Assembly: GCA_023411375.1 (NCBI GenBank)
Contig: JAEYOW010000044.1
Location: forward strand, 124,001-188,000
From: Bacillota bacterium
GTDB taxonomy: Bacteria; Bacillota; Clostridia; Christensenellales; Aristaeellaceae
Length of the DNA stretch: 64,000 bases
Direction of reading: 5' to 3'
In this document: positions 62,113-64,000 of the stretch, in pieces
Layout of the letters: each line of letters opens with the position of its first letter
Numbering within the stretch: position 1 is the stretch's first letter
Program-made: the position numbers and the translations under genes
Notes under the pieces: generated by a model
What the model saw: only the letters and a program-made list of their open reading frames with translations
Databases searched by the model: none
What the model was told of the DNA's origin: nothing

Positions 62113-62909
62113 TAGTTACCGCCCCCGCTCAGCAGCGCGGCGGTAATCTTCGCGGCCAGCCGGCCTTCCTCCGCAAGCGCCGCTGACGCCCAACGCGCCG
62201 CCGCCTCGCGCCCGGGCATCAATAGCGCGACCACATAGGTGGCCGCGGTGTCCCGCAGGCAGACCACGGCGGAATGCTCGTGCTTGCCGTAAGCGCAAAG
62301 CATGGGCCGTCCCGGAGCCGCCGTTTTCATCGCCAACTCCAGTGTTTCGGCGGTCTCAACCGCCGGCGCGTCCCCGCCGCCGCACGGCAAAGTATATAAT
62401 AGCAGCATCAAATGCGACGCGCACAGCCGGAAGCGCTTCATGGCCGCGGAGGCCAGCGGCCTCTGCCTTGTTAAAATACGCAGAAAGAGCGTCGGCACAT
62501 CCCCCTCGCGCACCGTGCACGCCACACGGCTCTCGCCGTCTTCCGAGCGCTCGTGCGCGGCGCGCACCTTGAGCCGCTCGTTCAGCCGCGCGCAGTAGGC
62601 GGGAGCTGCCTTTTCAATTCGTTCCCGATCGGCGCGGGGCAGCCTTTCCGAAAACAGGGCAAGCGTTCTGCGCCCTTTTTCCGTCAGATACAGCGAGCCC
62701 TGAATGGCGTGGCTGCCGCTGTCCAGCGCGCCGTCCTTTTTCAGCTCGTCCACAAATACGCACAGGGGCATGTAGTCCATCAGTTCAAGCTGGGCCACAA
62801 AGGGCCAGAGTTGGTCCAGCGTCGCCATGCCCAGCGCGTTTACACAGCAAAGCACGCGAAGCCTGTACTCCGCATCCGATATTCTGCGTTTTGGGGAAGT
62901 AAGCGGCAT
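62112..62909 (-). CDS. DUF4364-family winged-helix protein
   Basis: A 265-residue protein with an N-terminal winged helix (ISDAEYRLRVLCCVNALGMAT ... LYLTEKGRRTLALFSERLP) and a C-terminal domain with no motif I know. DUF4364 proteins are common in clostridia next to housekeeping genes and are presumed DNA-binding. ATG at 62909 follows AAGGAGG; the longer frame upstream crosses a terminator and is rejected. Confidence 0.78.
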   Translation of the reverse strand: MPLTSPKRRISDAEYRLRVLCCVNALGMATLDQLWPFVAQLELMDYMPLCVFVDELKKDGALDSGSHAIQGSLYLTEKGRRTLALFSERLPRADRERIEKAAPAYCARLNERLKVRAAHERSEDGESRVACTVREGDVPTLFLRILTRQRPLASAAMKRFRLCASHLMLLLYTLPCGGGDAPAVETAETLELAMKTAAPGRPMLCAYGKHEHSAVVCLRDTAATYVVALLMPGREAAARWASAALAEEGRLAAKITAALLSGGGN

Positions 62910-62942
62910 GGCGGCCTCCTTTTCGTGATGGGGTGCGTATCG

Positions 62943-62973
62943 AAAAAGAAAAGGCAAAGCAATATGCTTTGCC
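62943..62973 (-). terminator. Terminator after the HPr-like gene
   Basis: Minus-strand GGCAAAGCA, 3-base loop, TGCTTTGCC, then TTTTCTTTTT. A second small hairpin, GCCTGC-CGGA-GCAGGC, lies at 63013-63028. Confidence 0.92.
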
Positions 62974-63035
62974 CATTTCAATGCCGCAAGGGCATGTCTG
63001 TTTGTGCTGAAACGCCTGCCGGAGCAGGCCGGACA

Positions 63036-63263
63036 TTAAGCCATGAAGGGCTTGATGTCGCCAAGGAGATCATCGCAGGAATCCGTATAGATTTCCATGG
63101 TGATGGGCTTGCTCAGATCCAGGCTGAAGATACCAAGGATGGACTTCGCATCCACCACATGACGGCCTGCGCGCAGATCTACGTCGTAGGGGTAGCGGTT
63201 AACGATGTTGACAAAGGACTTAACGTTCTCCGCCAAGCTCAGCTTAATGTTGACAGACTTCAT
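63036..63263 (-). CDS. HPr-like protein lacking the phosphorylatable histidine
   Basis: A 75-residue single-domain protein aligned with PTS HPr over its whole length. The segment that is SGIHARPAT in HPr is LAENVKSFV here, so the His15 phosphate carrier is absent. The Ser46 region KSIMG is kept as KSILG (Ser41), with the downstream SLDLSKPITMEIYT strand. Like Crh it could act only as a regulatory partner phosphorylated on serine. ATG at 63263 follows AAAGGGGG. It is monocistronic, with its own promoter and terminator. Confidence 0.85.
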   Translation of the reverse strand: MKSVNIKLSLAENVKSFVNIVNRYPYDVDLRAGRHVVDAKSILGIFSLDLSKPITMEIYTDSCDDLLGDIKPFMA

Positions 63264-63296
63264 GGTGTATGTGCCCCCTTTCATAGTTACAATGGT

Positions 63297-63325
63297 ATTA
63301 TACACCATAGGGTTCCAAATTGCAA
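63297..63325 (-). promoter_or_regulatory. Promoter of the HPr-like gene
   Basis: Minus-strand TTGCAA (63320-63325), 17 bases, TATAAT (63297-63302), 34 bases before the start codon. Confidence 0.82.
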
Positions 63326-63339
63326 GGAAATTGCGGGGA

Positions 63340-63368
63340 TTGTTGTCGGACCCGATCCATGCTATAAT
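63340..63368 (+). promoter_or_regulatory. Promoter of the NahK-like kinase gene
   Basis: TTGTTG (63340-63345), 17 bases, TATAAT (63363-63368), divergent from the HPr-like promoter only 14 bases away. Confidence 0.75.
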
Positions 63369-63440
63369 ACAATTTATGACGGCGCTCGCCGCCGCACGCC
63401 GCAAGGCGCAAGAACGAAGGAAAAGGATGACGTTTCTGCC

Positions 63441-64000
63441 ATGAAGCTTCTCATCGACGAGGTACGGGCGCTTGCGGCCCAGTTCGTCCCGGACGGCCAG
63501 TGCGGAAGGCCCAAGCCATATGGAGGCGGGCACATCAACGACACCTACCTGTTTGAGTGCGGTGACTGCGGCGCGCAGTACGTGCTTCAGCGCATCAACA
63601 AAGCCGCCTTCCCAAAGCCCGACCAGGTGATGGACAATATGCTGCGCGTGACCGATCATCTTCGCGGCGAAATCATTCGGCGCGGCGGCGACCCCGCGCG
63701 CGAAACGCTGGAGCTGCGCACAACGCGCGACGGCGGCTTTTTCGCCGTTGACCGAAACGGCGATTTTTGGCGTTCTTACCGCTTTGTGGCCGATACCGTC
63801 AGCTACGACCGCACGGACGATCAAAACATCCTGCGCGAGTCCGGGCGCGCTTTCGGGCGCTTTATGGATATGCTCAGCGGCTTTGACGCCGCCTCCTTGC
63901 ACGAGACGATCGAAAACTTTCATAACACGCCCCTGCGGTTTCGCGCGTTCCGCGACGCCGTGGAACGCGACCTTTCCGGCCGCGCCGGAGGAGTGCGCGG
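63441..64000 (+). CDS. Aminoglycoside-phosphotransferase-fold kinase, NahK-like, 3' end outside window
   Basis: The first 186 residues of an APH-fold kinase. RPKPYGGGHINDTYLFEC is the glycine-rich ATP loop of N-acetylhexosamine 1-kinase (NahK)-type proteins, followed by QYVLQRINKAAFPKPDQVMDNMLRVTDHL with the ATP-binding lysine or arginine region. NahK phosphorylates GlcNAc or GalNAc at C1 for the lacto-N-biose/galacto-N-biose pathway. The catalytic loop lies beyond the window, so specificity cannot be judged. ATG at 63441 follows AAAAGGA at a rather long spacing. Confidence 0.85.
   Translation, partial: MKLLIDEVRALAAQFVPDGQCGRPKPYGGGHINDTYLFECGDCGAQYVLQRINKAAFPKPDQVMDNMLRVTDHLRGEIIRRGGDPARETLELRTTRDGGFFAVDRNGDFWRSYRFVADTVSYDRTDDQNILRESGRAFGRFMDMLSGFDAASLHETIENFHNTPLRFRAFRDAVERDLSGRAGGVR

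Noticed and set aside
63264..63923. 295-residue version of the HPr-like protein reading back through the kinase gene
   Set aside because: The upstream part is antisense to the NahK-like gene and crosses two promoters; ATG 63263 has a proper ribosome binding site and gives a full-length HPr-like domain.
1..64000. tRNA, rRNA, CRISPR arrays, transposases or attachment sites
   Set aside because: Read on both strands for cloverleaf arms, repeat-spacer patterns and transposase motifs; none was convincing.

Overview
The window is about 64 kb of GC-rich chromosomal DNA. Strong AGGAGG-type ribosome binding sites, TTGACA/TATAAT promoters, LplABC- and Opp-type uptake operons, BlaI/BlaR1, a DUF4364 protein and an HPr-like protein all point to an uncultured, probably gut-associated, clostridial member of the Bacillota, possibly of the Christensenellales/Oscillospirales grade. 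That placement is inference from gene style. No rRNA or tRNA gene, complete insertion sequence or CRISPR array is visible.

Layout. (1) 1-10133 is a catabolic locus that looks sialic-acid-like. A minus-strand operon (substrate-binding protein, two permeases, two ATPases, NanA-type lyase, flavoprotein, Gfo/Idh oxidoreductase) lies divergent from a FadR-type regulator and a YhcH-type anomerase. Its binding protein is a natural circular permutation of the family-5 fold. (2) 10462-19644 is a plus-strand operon: two giant secreted proteins (propeller-like N-terminus plus family-1 solute-binding domain), two sugar-type permeases, a membrane-fusion-like protein and a MacB/FtsX-like permease, with no ATPase. 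(3) 19675-21734 is a candidate attenuator or small RNA followed by uvrC. (4) 21740-26650 is a lower-GC accessory island with an orphan third propeller-binding protein and several small, frameshifted or truncated secreted-protein genes. (5) 26756-38543 is mostly housekeeping: asnA, a GT-C-like membrane protein, a CCA-adding/poly(A) polymerase, an M3 oligopeptidase, a GntR regulator, a strongly structured noncoding RNA, a divergent XRE/FNT-like pair and dnaE.

(6) 38705-49873 is one long minus-strand operon: an autoregulated ROK repressor, a TIM-barrel isomerase, an LplABC-like importer, a GldA/GldF/GldG/DUF4340-type ABC-2 module, and a Gfo/Idh oxidoreductase after a 73-base gap. (7) 50059-52993 is a BlaI/BlaR1-type pair with three operator copies. 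(8) 53116-59051 is a BmpA/YufOPQ-like importer with a DUF3798 binding protein and a permease carrying a large extracytoplasmic coiled-coil insertion. (9) 59317-64000 holds a methyltransferase, hpt, tilS, a DUF4364 protein, a His-less HPr-like protein and the start of a NahK-like kinase.

The dominant theme is carbohydrate or glycan uptake with local regulators. Four separate uptake operons place a stable hairpin directly after the binding-protein gene, presumably to keep binding protein in excess over permease. The item that most deserves follow-up is the permuted binding protein, followed by the ATPase-less propeller/MFP/FtsX operon and the structured RNA at 33326-33575.
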